A stretch of 64,000 nt of DNA from positions 1 through 64,000 of the forward strand of contig UQRM01000001.1 in NCBI GenBank assembly GCA_900543485.1. The letters run 5' to 3'. This stretch comes from an uncultured Eubacterium sp. (GTDB lineage Bacteria; Bacillota; Clostridia; Peptostreptococcales; Anaerovoracaceae). The notes under the pieces were generated by a model, which did no database searches, was not told the DNA's origin, and was given only the letters and a program-made list of their open reading frames with translations. The translations under genes were made by a program, and so were the position numbers. Below, piece after piece: positions 26,511-35,458 of this stretch (position 1 is its first letter; each line of letters starts with the position of its first letter).

Positions 26511-27084
26511 CGTCGTTCCTCTCTTTCACATACACTGCTCCATCGCAGGCGCAGGGACGTTGATTGCATGCAGGGCATATGAGTTCCTCACAGGATGCCC
26601 ACGGACGCTTTCGTATGGTCAGAAGGTGATATCCGCATCTTTCCAGATGCTTCCTGGCCGGTATTTTTTCTCCCTGCACCCATGCCAGAGCCAATATCAG
26701 CTTTACCTTCTCCTCACGAAACAAAATCCCGGTAGCATGATCCAGCATTGCCGCAGAGAGTCCTTTTCGCCTTGCTTCGCTTTTCAGAGCCACGGACTGA
26801 GCCACACCTATCCTGGTATCTGCCGTCAGTCCTTCTATCCCTTCGGCAAAGGAGACCGAGCCCGCATCGTCCGCATAACAGTAAAATATCCCTTCGATCT
26901 TGTCACCTTCCAAAACAGTAAAAAAATAGCAGTTTTCCCTTCGGCATATCTCGTCGATTTGCCGTTCCGAATACAGCCCTTTTCCCAGAAAGCTGTCACA
27001 TATCTGCTTCGCGCCCCGCACCAGCTCCGCGAAGCGCGGGATCTCCGGTTTCAGCCGTACGACTTCATATCCTCCCAGTTCCAT
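26503..27084 (-). CDS. GNAT-family N-acetyltransferase
   Basis: A 193-residue protein with the acetyl-CoA binding core of GNAT enzymes: IGVAQSVALKSEARRKGLSAAMLDHATGILF corresponds to the Q/R-x-x-G-x-G/A loop and its helix, and LILALAWVQGEKIPARKHLERCGYH to the later strand. The C-terminal tail has CPACNQRPCACDG, a four-cysteine, possibly zinc-binding cluster unusual for the family. The substrate is unknown; being between the sigma factor and phosphatase of a RiPP operon, it might modify the peptide or a regulator (inference). Confidence 0.75.
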   Translation of the reverse strand: MELGGYEVVRLKPEIPRFAELVRGAKQICDSFLGKGLYSERQIDEICRRENCYFFTVLEGDKIEGIFYCYADDAGSVSFAEGIEGLTADTRIGVAQSVALKSEARRKGLSAAMLDHATGILFREEKVKLILALAWVQGEKIPARKHLERCGYHLLTIRKRPWASCEELICPACNQRPCACDGAVYVKERNDDE

Positions 27085-27093
27085 GTTCCCTCC

Positions 27094-27585
27094 TCAGATG
27101 TCAAGATGCTTTTTCAGACCGGCGAGCGCTTTGCGGTGAATGATCTTCATATTCGAATAAGACATCCCTATGGCCTCTGAAATTTCCCTGAGGGATATCC
27201 CGCTGTAATAATGTAAAATAATGACGTCCCGTTCACGCTGTGGGAGCTTCTCCAGAGCGGCCGCCAGTTCTTCCAGTCTTTCCTCCTGCAATATCTCCTC
27301 AAAATCGTCTCCTTCATACGGGATATCTTTTCCCAGTTCCTCATGACTCCGTCGGCTTCTGTAATGATCCGTAAGGGTGTTGCGAACTATGGTATAGATC
27401 CATGTGGCAAGGGACGCCTTCTCCGGGTCAAAAGACGGGAATCCCTTTACCACCTTGAGCATCACGGAGGAGCTCACATCCTCCACTTCCTGCTGTGACG
27501 GCAGCTTTGAGCGCACATATCCCAGTATCTTGGGATAATATTCTTCGTATATGCGCTCTATCGCCTGCCTGTCCTCATTCATCAT
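27094..27585 (-). CDS. RNA polymerase sigma factor, ECF type
   Basis: A 163-residue sigma factor with region 2 (AIERIYEEYYPKILGYVR, VSSSVMLKVVKGFPSF, LATWIYTIVRNTLTDHYR) and region 4 (LEKLPQRERDVIILHYYSGISLREISEAIGM and the recognition helix SYSNMKIIHRKALAGLKKH). It should direct transcription of a small set of genes, most likely including this operon. It begins inside the end of the 63-residue protein gene (11-base overlap) and lies 9 bases ahead of the GNAT gene. No classical anti-sigma gene follows; the phosphatase/ATPase fusion two genes on and the STAS protein are candidates for its control. Confidence 0.87.
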   Translation of the reverse strand: MMNEDRQAIERIYEEYYPKILGYVRSKLPSQQEVEDVSSSVMLKVVKGFPSFDPEKASLATWIYTIVRNTLTDHYRSRRSHEELGKDIPYEGDDFEEILQEERLEELAAALEKLPQRERDVIILHYYSGISLREISEAIGMSYSNMKIIHRKALAGLKKHLDI

Positions 27586-27766
27586 CGCCCGGAATGTCCT
27601 TTTTCCTGTGGCGTGCTCCCGGATCGCCCGCCGCGTTGACCAGTCCCATATCTTCGTCCGAAAGAGCTCTTTCGTAAGACGCCTCGGCCTGTTTTATCAG
27701 GGTCTCCAGCCTCTCGTTTCCTGCGAATCGCTGAAAATCAAACAGCTGCCTCAAAATTTTCTCCAT
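27575..27766 (-). CDS. Small protein of unknown function (63 residues)
   Basis: A 63-residue hydrophilic product, KILRQLFDFQRFAGNERLETLIKQA followed by LSDEDMGLVNAAGD and a charged tail. The helical N-terminus plus the LSDEDMxLVNAAG segment recalls small proteins found beside ECF sigma factors in gut Clostridia, and slightly resembles the end of Nif11-type leader peptides (LSDEEL..V.GG), though it lacks a GG site. Function unknown: it may be a sigma partner or a second, unprocessed leader-like protein. Its stop lies inside the sigma factor gene. Confidence 0.6.
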   Translation of the reverse strand: MEKILRQLFDFQRFAGNERLETLIKQAEASYERALSDEDMGLVNAAGDPGARHRKKDIPGDDE

Positions 27767-27786
27767 AACCTCATCTCTTGTCCTTT

Positions 27787-29175
27787 CTAAAGGATGACAG
27801 GGGCAGTATTTTCCCAGTCTCCCATCAATTCAGTAAGCCTCCGGTAATAGCCCTTAAGGAAAAATATACACTTGAGCGGGTCTTTATCCCACTTTCCTCC
27901 GTTCAGCACGATCGCTACAGCACGGCATCCGCCTACGCAATATTTAAAATACTCACAGCCGCCGCACTGCGGATTGTTGCGTTTGAGATCGCCCACCGTA
28001 AGACAGACCTCGTCGAGATAAGCCCCGCTGCGAAGCAGGCTCTGAAGCCCGTCCTCCTTTACATTGCCCAGACAGACGCCTCTGCTTTCAAAGAACCCCG
28101 ATATCTGATGACACGGGAACACATTTCCGTTGGCGGTGACGGCCACCATACCGCGAGCTCCTCTGCAGACCGGCAGGCTGTCGCGATATTCGCCTTCGCA
28201 GCATTCCACCGGCCGCGCCCTGTACGCACGGTCTGCCGGAAAGATGTCCGCAAACTGCCATATGTTAAGGGTCATCCTGCGCGGCTTCTTTAAATACTCT
28301 CCGATGAAGTCAAGCATCGCTTCGTAGTATTCTTCGACGCTGAGGGTCGCGCCGCCTGAATTCAGCTCCCAGCGCGGTACTTCCGTCGTACGTATCAGCC
28401 TGAGTGCATCGACTCCCATTTCTTCCAGAGTTTCCGCCGTCTCCATCAGCGTATCGAGGTTCTTTCGATGCACATTGGTCTGAGACATCACGGTAAATCC
28501 GTATTCCTTGCACAGGGCAAACGCCCGCAGCGCTTTTTCCTCGGCGCCTTCCCGGTTCCGCATCCAGTCATGATGCCCGATACCGTCAAATGATATCTTT
28601 ATCAGTATCCGCTCATCCAGCTCCTTCAGTCTCGCCAGAGACGCCTCGTCGATGAAATGTCCGTTGGTATTGATCTCCTCCACGAACATCCCCCGGTCAT
28701 AGACAGCCTCCAGGATATCGAAAAAATTTTTATGTAACATAGGCTCTCCGCCCGTGATGGTAAAGGCATTGATGCCGCATCTGTCCGCTTCATCGATGAG
28801 TCTCATCGCCTCTTCCATCGAAAACTCGCTCATAAGAGGCGCGTTGTCCGCCGCGTTGAAGCAATGCAGACAGTTATAATTGCACTTCCCCGTTATCATC
28901 CAGTTGAGCGCCGGGAAATAACGGTTATCACATACCTTTCGCTCCTGCCAGCGGGTAAGCGTCTCGCCTTTAAAAGCCGGTCGCGCAAGGCCTGTCGCGG
29001 CGATCTTCTTCAGATCTTCCGCCGATTCGATATCCTGCTTTCCATCGCAGCGGCAGAGCAGCTCAAAAGCTTCCCCGGAAAGGCCGTGGGCATCACGGTC
29101 TCCCCGGATATAAAAGGCATACGGTACAAGCCGCCACGAGCGAAGAGCTACATTTTCATTTAAAATACATTTCAT
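27787..29175 (-). CDS. Radical SAM/SPASM peptide maturase
   Basis: A 462-residue enzyme of the RiPP-maturing radical SAM/SPASM type. Residues 1-75 look like a PqqD-type peptide recognition domain (LSGEAFELLCRCDGK...). The radical SAM cluster is Cys98, Cys102, Cys105 in CNYNCLHC, followed by TITGGEPMLHKNF. The C-terminal SPASM region carries many cysteines (ECCEG, VCRGARG, FPCHQ, CGGCEYFKYCVGGCR) for two auxiliary clusters. Such enzymes form thioether, C-C or other crosslinks, or epimerise residues. The gene starts 19 bases after the Nif11-leader precursor, its obvious substrate. The exact bond made cannot be read from sequence. Confidence 0.88.
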   Translation of the reverse strand: MKCILNENVALRSWRLVPYAFYIRGDRDAHGLSGEAFELLCRCDGKQDIESAEDLKKIAATGLARPAFKGETLTRWQERKVCDNRYFPALNWMITGKCNYNCLHCFNAADNAPLMSEFSMEEAMRLIDEADRCGINAFTITGGEPMLHKNFFDILEAVYDRGMFVEEINTNGHFIDEASLARLKELDERILIKISFDGIGHHDWMRNREGAEEKALRAFALCKEYGFTVMSQTNVHRKNLDTLMETAETLEEMGVDALRLIRTTEVPRWELNSGGATLSVEEYYEAMLDFIGEYLKKPRRMTLNIWQFADIFPADRAYRARPVECCEGEYRDSLPVCRGARGMVAVTANGNVFPCHQISGFFESRGVCLGNVKEDGLQSLLRSGAYLDEVCLTVGDLKRNNPQCGGCEYFKYCVGGCRAVAIVLNGGKWDKDPLKCIFFLKGYYRRLTELMGDWENTAPVIL

Positions 29176-29193
29176 TTTATCTTATGTCCCCTG

Positions 29194-29628
29194 CTATTCT
29201 GCAGTCAAACGGCAGTAGCCTGTCCCGCCTTTGAAGCTGAGCCAGCGACACCGTCCGCACTGCCCGTCCTTGCTGACTCCGAACCATGTCTTTCGCAGCG
29301 TAAAACTATCCTTGGCATATACAAGCTCATCTGTTTTTATTCCCATATAGCTGGTCTTGGTGGTCCAGTTGCTTTCATATCGCCCGTTCATGCAGTTCAA
29401 TGCCGATGTCACCACGACGAAGCTTTTTCCGCCTACATCGACATGACAGCCGCCTCCGGATACGTTGGCAAGCTCTTCATCCGACAGCTCGCCGCTTTTC
29501 CCCAGCATGGCGAATGTCTCTTCCGCTTCTTCTTCCGTCATCTCGATATCGTTTTCCTTCGCCAGCGCAAGGAGTTCTTCCGCGCTTTTCGCTCCCTTTG
29601 CTTTTTCCATCATCTTTTCGTAATCCAT
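29194..29628 (-). CDS. RiPP precursor with Nif11-type leader and long cysteine-containing core
   Basis: A 144-residue protein. Residues 1-59 are a Nif11-like leader: MDYEKMMEKAKGAKSAEELL, an acidic helix, then GELSDEELANVSGG, which matches the double-glycine cleavage site used by C39 peptidases. The remaining core (about 85 residues) begins GCHVDVGGKS and holds five cysteines, at 61, 79, 124, 127 and 139, plus several aromatic and Lys residues. Precursors of this class normally have short cores; this one is long enough to fold as a small domain. The maturase lies directly downstream and two exporters upstream. AGGAGG precedes the ATG, and an A/T-rich box at about 29655-29665 could be an internal promoter. 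Confidence 0.82.
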   Translation of the reverse strand: MDYEKMMEKAKGAKSAEELLALAKENDIEMTEEEAEETFAMLGKSGELSDEELANVSGGGCHVDVGGKSFVVVTSALNCMNGRYESNWTTKTSYMGIKTDELVYAKDSFTLRKTWFGVSKDGQCGRCRWLSFKGGTGYCRLTAE

Positions 29629-29701
29629 GCTTTCCTCCTTTACTCTTTGCTTTCCCCTTTACTTATATATACGCTTCTCCTGCTGTAAGGGCTAAAAATT
29701 T

Positions 29702-31885
29702 TTACCGATCGATCTGCTGACGTGCCGCCAGATCCGCAAATTTTCCCTTAAGTGCCATCAGTTCTTCATAAGTACCGTCCTCAGCTATTTTCCCGTTCTC
29801 CAGGTATAGTATACGGTCGCAGTGACGTATGGTGGAAAGGCGGTGAGCGATGACGATACGCGTGCATTTCAGTTGGTCCAGCGACTCCGACACCTTTTTC
29901 TGCGTCAGGTTGTCCAGCGCGCTGGTGGCCTCGTCAAACATCAGTATGCGCGGTTTCGGGGCGATAGCTCTCGCGATCATCAGCCGCTGCCGCTGACCTC
30001 CCGAAACGCCTCCGGATCCTTCGGAAATTATCGTATGCATACCCATGGGCATCCTGCGTATATCTTCCGCGATCCCCGCAAGCTCTGCCGCTTCCCACGC
30101 TTCGTCCATGGTGAGCCATGGCGCGGATATGGTTATATTTGAATAGATATCCCCGGAAAACAGCTTTCCGTCCTGCATCACGACGCCCATCCTGCGGCGA
30201 AGCGATTTCAGATCCAGGCTCGCAATGTCCCTGCCGTCAAAGTAGACAGCCCCCTTTTGCGGAGTTTCGAAGCCGAGCATCAGACGCATCAGAGTCGATT
30301 TACCACAGCCTGTAGCGCCTACAAGAGCCACATACTGGCCGGGACGGATCTTCAGCGAGAGATCGTCCACCACCAGAGGCAGATCCTCACCATATCGGAA
30401 GGAAACATTGTCCAGCTCGATACCGCCTGATATCCTTTCCACTACATGCTTGCCTTCCGAGATCTCCGGAACAGCATTCAGGATGGGTTTCACCATATCA
30501 AGCACAGGCTTGATGTTAGCCATAGTCATGGCTATACCTGCCATTCCCATGAACGCGCCTGCCACCATGCCATAGGCCAAGTTGAAGGCAAAATAATCCG
30601 CGACAGAAGTCCCGCTGATTACCGCTAAATAATACATGACCAGAGTCCCTGTCAGGGTGATCATCAAATTTATTACCGCGTTCAGTTTTAAAAACAGCGG
30701 CGGATCATACTCGAGACGTGCCGATGCGGCGCTGAGTCCTGCCCATTTGGCAAAGGCTCTCTTTTCCGCTCCGGAAAGCTTTATCTTCTGTACCCCGGAA
30801 ATGAGGGAATATGCGATACCGCTCTCTTTAGCATCGATCTCCATCATGCGCCTGGTGACGCGCGTCTGGACAAGCGTCGTTATCAGAGAAACTGCTATCG
30901 TCGCGAGGATCACAGCCAACGCGGGAACCAGCAGCGCCGGCGCATAGGCAAAGATCTGTGTGATATACACCAATGAAAAGACCGATGTCAGACCTGATGA
31001 CAGGACGGCGGATACCAGCATACTGCACAGGGAGCTCATACTGCCCGCCCTCGACGACAGTTCTCCGGAGCTGTATTCCTTAAAAAAACCGGCAGGAAGC
31101 GAGAGCAGCCGCATCATCGTCGCAGCTTCAACCGAAAGGTTCATCTTCGTATTTATCCGCGCCATCAGGAGAGCTGATATCGAGTTTACAAACAGCCTGC
31201 TGACGGAAACGCAGACCATGAAGACCGCAACAGCCATAAGAACGCGCAGGCTGTCGCTTTCCAGCACATCGGAAAAGACCAGATTGCTCAGCTTCGGAGT
31301 CAGCAGCCCGATCAATGTCGCCGCGAGTACCGCCAGACCATACAGCACGATATCCGATACGGACAGCGTTTTCGCGATATGAAGCACCAGATCCTTTATC
31401 GTCATCCTCTTAAGCGGGAAGGATGTGTAAAAAGCGATGGCATCTTCTTCAAAGAGCTCCTGATTGCCGGAATTTATCCTTACGCGCTTTCCCTTTTCCT
31501 CGTCGAAATATGTATAGCCTGATATCCCTGCAGGCAGAAGCGATACGACTGCGCCGTCGGCTTTTCTCACGCCTATCATGGCTCCGATCGCATCCTTATA
31601 CCATTCCTTTTCCAGCTTCACCGTTCTCCGCATGATGCCGTGAGGACGCAGCAAAAACTCCAGCTGTTCGTCAAAATCTTTTATGGTGTCGGAGTTCTCA
31701 TCTGCTTTGATATGGTAAAAACGCAGGATATCGCCGATAGCCGTCCTTGCCCGGCGGTCGTCGGCGGCGGCTGCCACGGCGACACGTTTTCCCATGACCG
31801 CGCCCACGATCCCGGCAATGGCCTCCTGCATCATTTCATCATCATTTTGCTTTCTCTGTTTTATCTGTTCGTCAAACCAGCCCAT
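29702..31885 (-). CDS. NHLP-type bacteriocin export ABC transporter (permease/ATPase, no peptidase)
   Basis: A 727-residue half-transporter. An N-terminal cytosolic region of about 150 residues is followed by six membrane helices and a nucleotide-binding domain with Walker A GATGCGKST, signature VSGGQRQRL and Walker B ILMFDEATSALD. It lacks the C39 peptidase, fitting the second ABC component (ABC2) of NHLP/NHLM peptide export systems, which pair with a C39-bearing ABC1. It probably forms a heteromer with the product of the upstream gene, only 9 bases away, and moves the processed peptide across the cytoplasmic membrane. Confidence 0.87.
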   Translation of the reverse strand: MGWFDEQIKQRKQNDDEMMQEAIAGIVGAVMGKRVAVAAAADDRRARTAIGDILRFYHIKADENSDTIKDFDEQLEFLLRPHGIMRRTVKLEKEWYKDAIGAMIGVRKADGAVVSLLPAGISGYTYFDEEKGKRVRINSGNQELFEEDAIAFYTSFPLKRMTIKDLVLHIAKTLSVSDIVLYGLAVLAATLIGLLTPKLSNLVFSDVLESDSLRVLMAVAVFMVCVSVSRLFVNSISALLMARINTKMNLSVEAATMMRLLSLPAGFFKEYSSGELSSRAGSMSSLCSMLVSAVLSSGLTSVFSLVYITQIFAYAPALLVPALAVILATIAVSLITTLVQTRVTRRMMEIDAKESGIAYSLISGVQKIKLSGAEKRAFAKWAGLSAASARLEYDPPLFLKLNAVINLMITLTGTLVMYYLAVISGTSVADYFAFNLAYGMVAGAFMGMAGIAMTMANIKPVLDMVKPILNAVPEISEGKHVVERISGGIELDNVSFRYGEDLPLVVDDLSLKIRPGQYVALVGATGCGKSTLMRLMLGFETPQKGAVYFDGRDIASLDLKSLRRRMGVVMQDGKLFSGDIYSNITISAPWLTMDEAWEAAELAGIAEDIRRMPMGMHTIISEGSGGVSGGQRQRLMIARAIAPKPRILMFDEATSALDNLTQKKVSESLDQLKCTRIVIAHRLSTIRHCDRILYLENGKIAEDGTYEELMALKGKFADLAARQQIDR

Positions 31886-31894
31886 GCTTCCTCC

Positions 31895-34075
31895 TTAATC
31901 GTTGGAAATCAATGATGTATAAGCCCCGCCTCTGGCGTACAGTTCTTCATGTGTCCCGCGCTCCGCCACCTTACCGTTATCCAGGACTATTATCTCGTCA
32001 CAGTCGCGAACGGTGGACAGCCTGTGGGCGATCACGATGCAGGTGATCCCTCTGGCATGAATGGAATCAACCACTTCGAACTCTGTCTTCGCATCCAGCG
32101 CGCTGGTCGCTTCGTCCAATATGATGATGGTCGGATCCTGTGCCAGGACCCGGGCTATCTCCATACGCTGACGCTGGCCGCCGGAAAAATCCCTGCCCCC
32201 TTCTGTTATCTTGTATTGATAACCGCCTTCTCTCTGCATGATATCCTCGTGCAGCTTCGCATCACGAGCCGCCAGGATCACCTCAAAATCTTCGATGGAC
32301 TTGTCCCACAGCCTGATGTTGTTGGCAATGGTATCTTCAAAGAGAATAATATCCTGATCGACTACTGCCAGGGATCCGGTGAATACACTCCTGTCTATCG
32401 CCGATATCGGCTTGCCGTCGAAGAGTATCTCGCCGCTCCACGGCTTGTACAGTCCCGATATCAGCTTCGAAATGGTGGATTTGCCGCAGCCCGATGCGCC
32501 TACAAAAGCCACCCGGCTTCCCGGCTCCAAAGACATGGAAAAATCCTCGATGAGAGGTTCTCCCAGGCGGGAATATCCGAAGGTGACGTGCTTCATCTCC
32601 AGTCTTCCCGACAGCTTGTCATAGGTATCCTGTGTATCGCTTTCCGGAGCTTCTTCATCCATGGGATATTCCATGACATCTTCCACCCTTTCCATTTCCG
32701 TACGCATTTCCTGCAGCGTCTGTCCCGCTGCGATGAGGGACTGCGCCGGAGCTGAAAAGGAAGTCATGAATCCCTGAAAAGCCATGATCATACCTGCGGT
32801 AAACTGACCGCACATAGTCAGCCATATCCCGAGAGCGAGAATGGCGGTATTGGTGATCTCCGTAACGATCCCGGGGATCATGCCCATATACTGATTCAGA
32901 CGCTGGAATCTGACTTTCTGCGTATTGACACTGGCCTGATAGCCGGACCATTTTTCAAAATATCCGTTTTCCGCGCCGCTGGCTTTTATCGTTTCTATCA
33001 TTCCTATCCCGGCGACCGTGGCGGACGAAAGCTTTCCCGAATCCCGCATCTGCACTCGTGTGATATTTACACGCTTTGCCGAAATGAATCGCGCCACCAG
33101 CATATTTACCACGATAGATCCAAGCCCTACCAGCGTCAGGAGGGGGCTGTACCGGATCATAAGCACCAGGTAAAATACCATCATGATCGCGCTGAGGGCC
33201 AACGGCGCAAAGGTATTTACCAGCGTTCCCGCGATAGCGGCATTGGAGCCCTGACGCTGAAGGATGTCGCCTGCCATACGCTGTGAAAAGAACTCCATGG
33301 GCATGCGGAGCACCTTCCACATGAAGACAGCACTTCCTGTAACGGCCAGCTTCCCGTCTATCTTCAGCGACCATACCGCCTGTATCCAGGCGATGATAAT
33401 CTGGACCGCAGAGAACAGCGCCAGTGCAAATATGAAAGGATACAACCAGTCAGGGTTCTGTCCCGTAAGGAGCCTGTCCATAAAAATTCGTGAGAATACA
33501 GGCTGTATCACTCCCAGAAGAGATGATATGACGCTGGTCAGCACCAGGAACGCCACCGCGATGCCTGCGCCCACCAATCGTTTTCGCGCGAAGGACAGCA
33601 TGCTCTTGGGTTTTCCCCCGGGCTCAAAGTTTTCATCGGGTTCGAACATCATACAGATCCCCGTAAATGATCTGTCAAATTCCTCCATGGAAACGGAATA
33701 ACTGCCCTTTGCCGGATCATTGAGATACGCTTTATCGTTCCTGAAGCCGTTCAGGACGAGAAAATGGTTGAAATTCCAATGTATTATGCACGGGAATTTA
33801 CCGTTCTTTTTAAGATCCTCCGGCTCATAGCGGTACCCTTTGGCTATCAGCCCATAGCTTCTGGCTGCCTTCAGTACGTTTCTCGCGTTGGATCCATCCC
33901 GCGAAACACCGCAGTCGGCACGCACCTGCTCCAGCGGGAGCCATTTGCGATAATAAGCCAGTATCATCGTAAGGGACGCCGCTCCGCACTCCAGATCCTC
34001 CATCTGCATAACGACAGGTACCTTTGCCACACCCTTCAAAAGAGGTTTTTTGATTTTGCTGCTGCTTTTACCCAT
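31895..34075 (-). CDS. NHLP-type bacteriocin export ABC transporter with C39 peptidase
   Basis: A 726-residue transporter whose first 140 residues are a C39 cysteine peptidase: Cys30 in LECGAASLTMIL, His104 in WNFNHFLVLNG and Asp120 in LNDP. It should cut precursors after a double glycine, as in VSGG of the adjacent Nif11-leader protein. A six-helix membrane domain follows, then an ATPase domain (GASGCGKST, DFSGGQRQRMEIARV, IIILDEATSALD). This matches ABC1 of NHLP/NHLM systems. It lies 8 bases after the HlyD-like gene and 9 before the second ABC gene. Confidence 0.92.
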   Translation of the reverse strand: MGKSSSKIKKPLLKGVAKVPVVMQMEDLECGAASLTMILAYYRKWLPLEQVRADCGVSRDGSNARNVLKAARSYGLIAKGYRYEPEDLKKNGKFPCIIHWNFNHFLVLNGFRNDKAYLNDPAKGSYSVSMEEFDRSFTGICMMFEPDENFEPGGKPKSMLSFARKRLVGAGIAVAFLVLTSVISSLLGVIQPVFSRIFMDRLLTGQNPDWLYPFIFALALFSAVQIIIAWIQAVWSLKIDGKLAVTGSAVFMWKVLRMPMEFFSQRMAGDILQRQGSNAAIAGTLVNTFAPLALSAIMMVFYLVLMIRYSPLLTLVGLGSIVVNMLVARFISAKRVNITRVQMRDSGKLSSATVAGIGMIETIKASGAENGYFEKWSGYQASVNTQKVRFQRLNQYMGMIPGIVTEITNTAILALGIWLTMCGQFTAGMIMAFQGFMTSFSAPAQSLIAAGQTLQEMRTEMERVEDVMEYPMDEEAPESDTQDTYDKLSGRLEMKHVTFGYSRLGEPLIEDFSMSLEPGSRVAFVGASGCGKSTISKLISGLYKPWSGEILFDGKPISAIDRSVFTGSLAVVDQDIILFEDTIANNIRLWDKSIEDFEVILAARDAKLHEDIMQREGGYQYKITEGGRDFSGGQRQRMEIARVLAQDPTIIILDEATSALDAKTEFEVVDSIHARGITCIVIAHRLSTVRDCDEIIVLDNGKVAERGTHEELYARGGAYTSLISND

Positions 34076-34083
34076 CTGTCACC

Positions 34084-34560
34084 TCAGTTCGTCAGAAACG
34101 ACATCGGAGAGATCTGCTCCGTTACGATCTCCGCAGGGTAAATCCCCGCGGGGGCTGTCCCATCCAGCGTTACGGGATAGACCCATTCGCCTTCTTTCAG
34201 TTCGCCCGTATGGAGCAGGTACTCGTCAAGATCCGCTGTTACGGTAACCGGTTCCCGCTCGATACGGGATATGGTGAAGGTATCTTCCCCGATCCGAACC
34301 TCCATCCCCTCCTGAACCGATCCGATATCACTTTCCTTTACATAACATATGATCGTGCCGCTCTCATCGGACTGTGCTGCCACGTCAGTGATGGATTCCA
34401 GTTTCCCGAATATTCCCCAGACACACGCTCCCGCCAGAAGAACGATTATGGCAGCCAGCAGCAGCCATACCGAGGGATTCGTAACACGAATATAATCATT
34501 GAGCCTGTCCGGAGAAGAAACCTTTTTCAGGTTCTCCTCTCTGAAAATCTGTTTTCCCAT
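34084..34560 (-). CDS. Short HlyD-like secretion accessory protein
   Basis: A 158-residue protein: hydrophilic N-terminus (IFREENLKKVSSPDRLNDYI), one membrane helix (VWLLLAAIIVLLAGACVWGIF) and an extracytoplasmic domain with lipoyl/barrel-like strands (GTIICYVKESDIGSVQEGMEVRIG, TFTISRIER). The start KVSSPDRLNDYIRVTNPSVWL is typical of the NHLM secretion protein of the HlyD family, but the long coiled-coil hairpin is missing, so it is about 100 residues shorter than usual. In a single-membrane cell a short version could be enough. It lies between the STAS gene and the C39 transporter. Confidence 0.8.
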   Translation of the reverse strand: MGKQIFREENLKKVSSPDRLNDYIRVTNPSVWLLLAAIIVLLAGACVWGIFGKLESITDVAAQSDESGTIICYVKESDIGSVQEGMEVRIGEDTFTISRIEREPVTVTADLDEYLLHTGELKEGEWVYPVTLDGTAPAGIYPAEIVTEQISPMSFLTN

Positions 34561-34615
34561 TTTACTTCTCCTGATAATTCTTCCGAAGACAATTGTCCGG
34601 ATTTTTTCACCGCGA

Positions 34616-34915
34616 TCACGATTCGATGTTCAGTATATCGACAAAGCCTGTTATTTCAAATACTTCCATGACCATCTCGTTCGCATTCCTTACTATCATC
34701 TCTCCCTGCCTGTTCATGACTTTCTGCGCAGACAGCAGTACACGCAGGCCGGCGGAGGATATATATTCCAGCGAAGACAGGTCAAATATCAGCCTTTCGG
34801 TGTCACCTACGCTCCGTTTCAGTTCCGCTTCAAGCTGGGGCGCCGTTATGGTATCGAGGCGTCCTTCAACTGTTATGGTCAGCTCTTTTCCATTGATCTT
34901 TTTATCTATGTCCAT
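34616..34915 (-). CDS. STAS-domain anti-sigma factor antagonist
   Basis: A 99-residue STAS domain protein of the SpoIIAA/RsbV type: ELTITVEGRLDTITAPQLEAEL at the start and LIFDLSSLEYISSAGLRVLLSAQ, with the serine that partner-switch kinases phosphorylate in the ISSAGL loop. The phosphatase/HATPase fusion at 24396 at the far end of the operon has the two activities that would act on it. It is the first gene of the RiPP operon. Start choice: two ATGs at 34918 and 34915 follow AGAGG; the second has the better 7-base spacing. Confidence 0.88.
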   Translation of the reverse strand: MDIDKKINGKELTITVEGRLDTITAPQLEAELKRSVGDTERLIFDLSSLEYISSAGLRVLLSAQKVMNRQGEMIVRNANEMVMEVFEITGFVDILNIES

Positions 34916-35458
34916 CATCTGTCCTCTTTTCTTTTTCTGAAAAATCAAAATTTCCCTTTTGTGTTTTACCCTGCTAAAATTATACAATATCGTCCCCCTC
35001 GTCACATCGCCCGTACGAAAGCAAAAATGGGCTATATCCGGCGCAGCGATCATGCCTATAAAGGCAGCACGATGTCTGTGCGAAAAATCCACGGAGTGAT
35101 TTTGCAGAGGTTTAGGGGATTTTTGCATTCCGCCCCTTGTCCGTTTTTATTTTCCGCACCCGCGCGCCCATTGAGGTTTCCGCTCTTTTTTCTTTCTGTT
35201 CGCTGCTGCGAATAGTTTTGCATCAATATTTCAAAATTTTCACATAAAACGGCAATTACGACGGTTCGCGCTTCCGAACATATATAAATGTCCTTATATT
35301 GCAGGCATACACACGTTCCCAAATGTATAGCCCGCAGTCCTGCGGCAAAAATGTGCTCTTTTCTTACCCGTTTTACTCCTGCAAACGGGCGATGGCAGAT
35401 ATGAGTTTTTCTGATATAGATATATATGTAAAGAAAGACAGCGGGAAGGAGAAGCGAT
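34916..35458. promoter_or_regulatory. Divergent intergenic region between RiPP operon and surface-protein gene
   Basis: A 543-base gap. A perfect TATAAT on the minus strand (34984-34979), about 60 bases before the STAS gene, is the likely -10 of the RiPP operon; no TTGACA-like box lies 16-18 bases further up, so an alternative sigma factor or activator may be involved. AAAAATCC (35083-35090) and GGATTTTT (35117-35124) form a spaced inverted pair, and CCGCA/TGCGG a small hairpin near 35331-35344. No coding frame in the gap looks real. Confidence 0.45.

Noticed and set aside
27575..27766. Second RiPP precursor
   Set aside because: The LSDEDMGLVNAAG segment only resembles a Nif11 leader end; there is no GG cleavage site and no core peptide, so it is kept as an unknown small protein.
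34984..35130. Cyclic-di-GMP or other known riboswitch upstream of the RiPP operon
   Set aside because: No known aptamer core could be matched by eye in this stretch.
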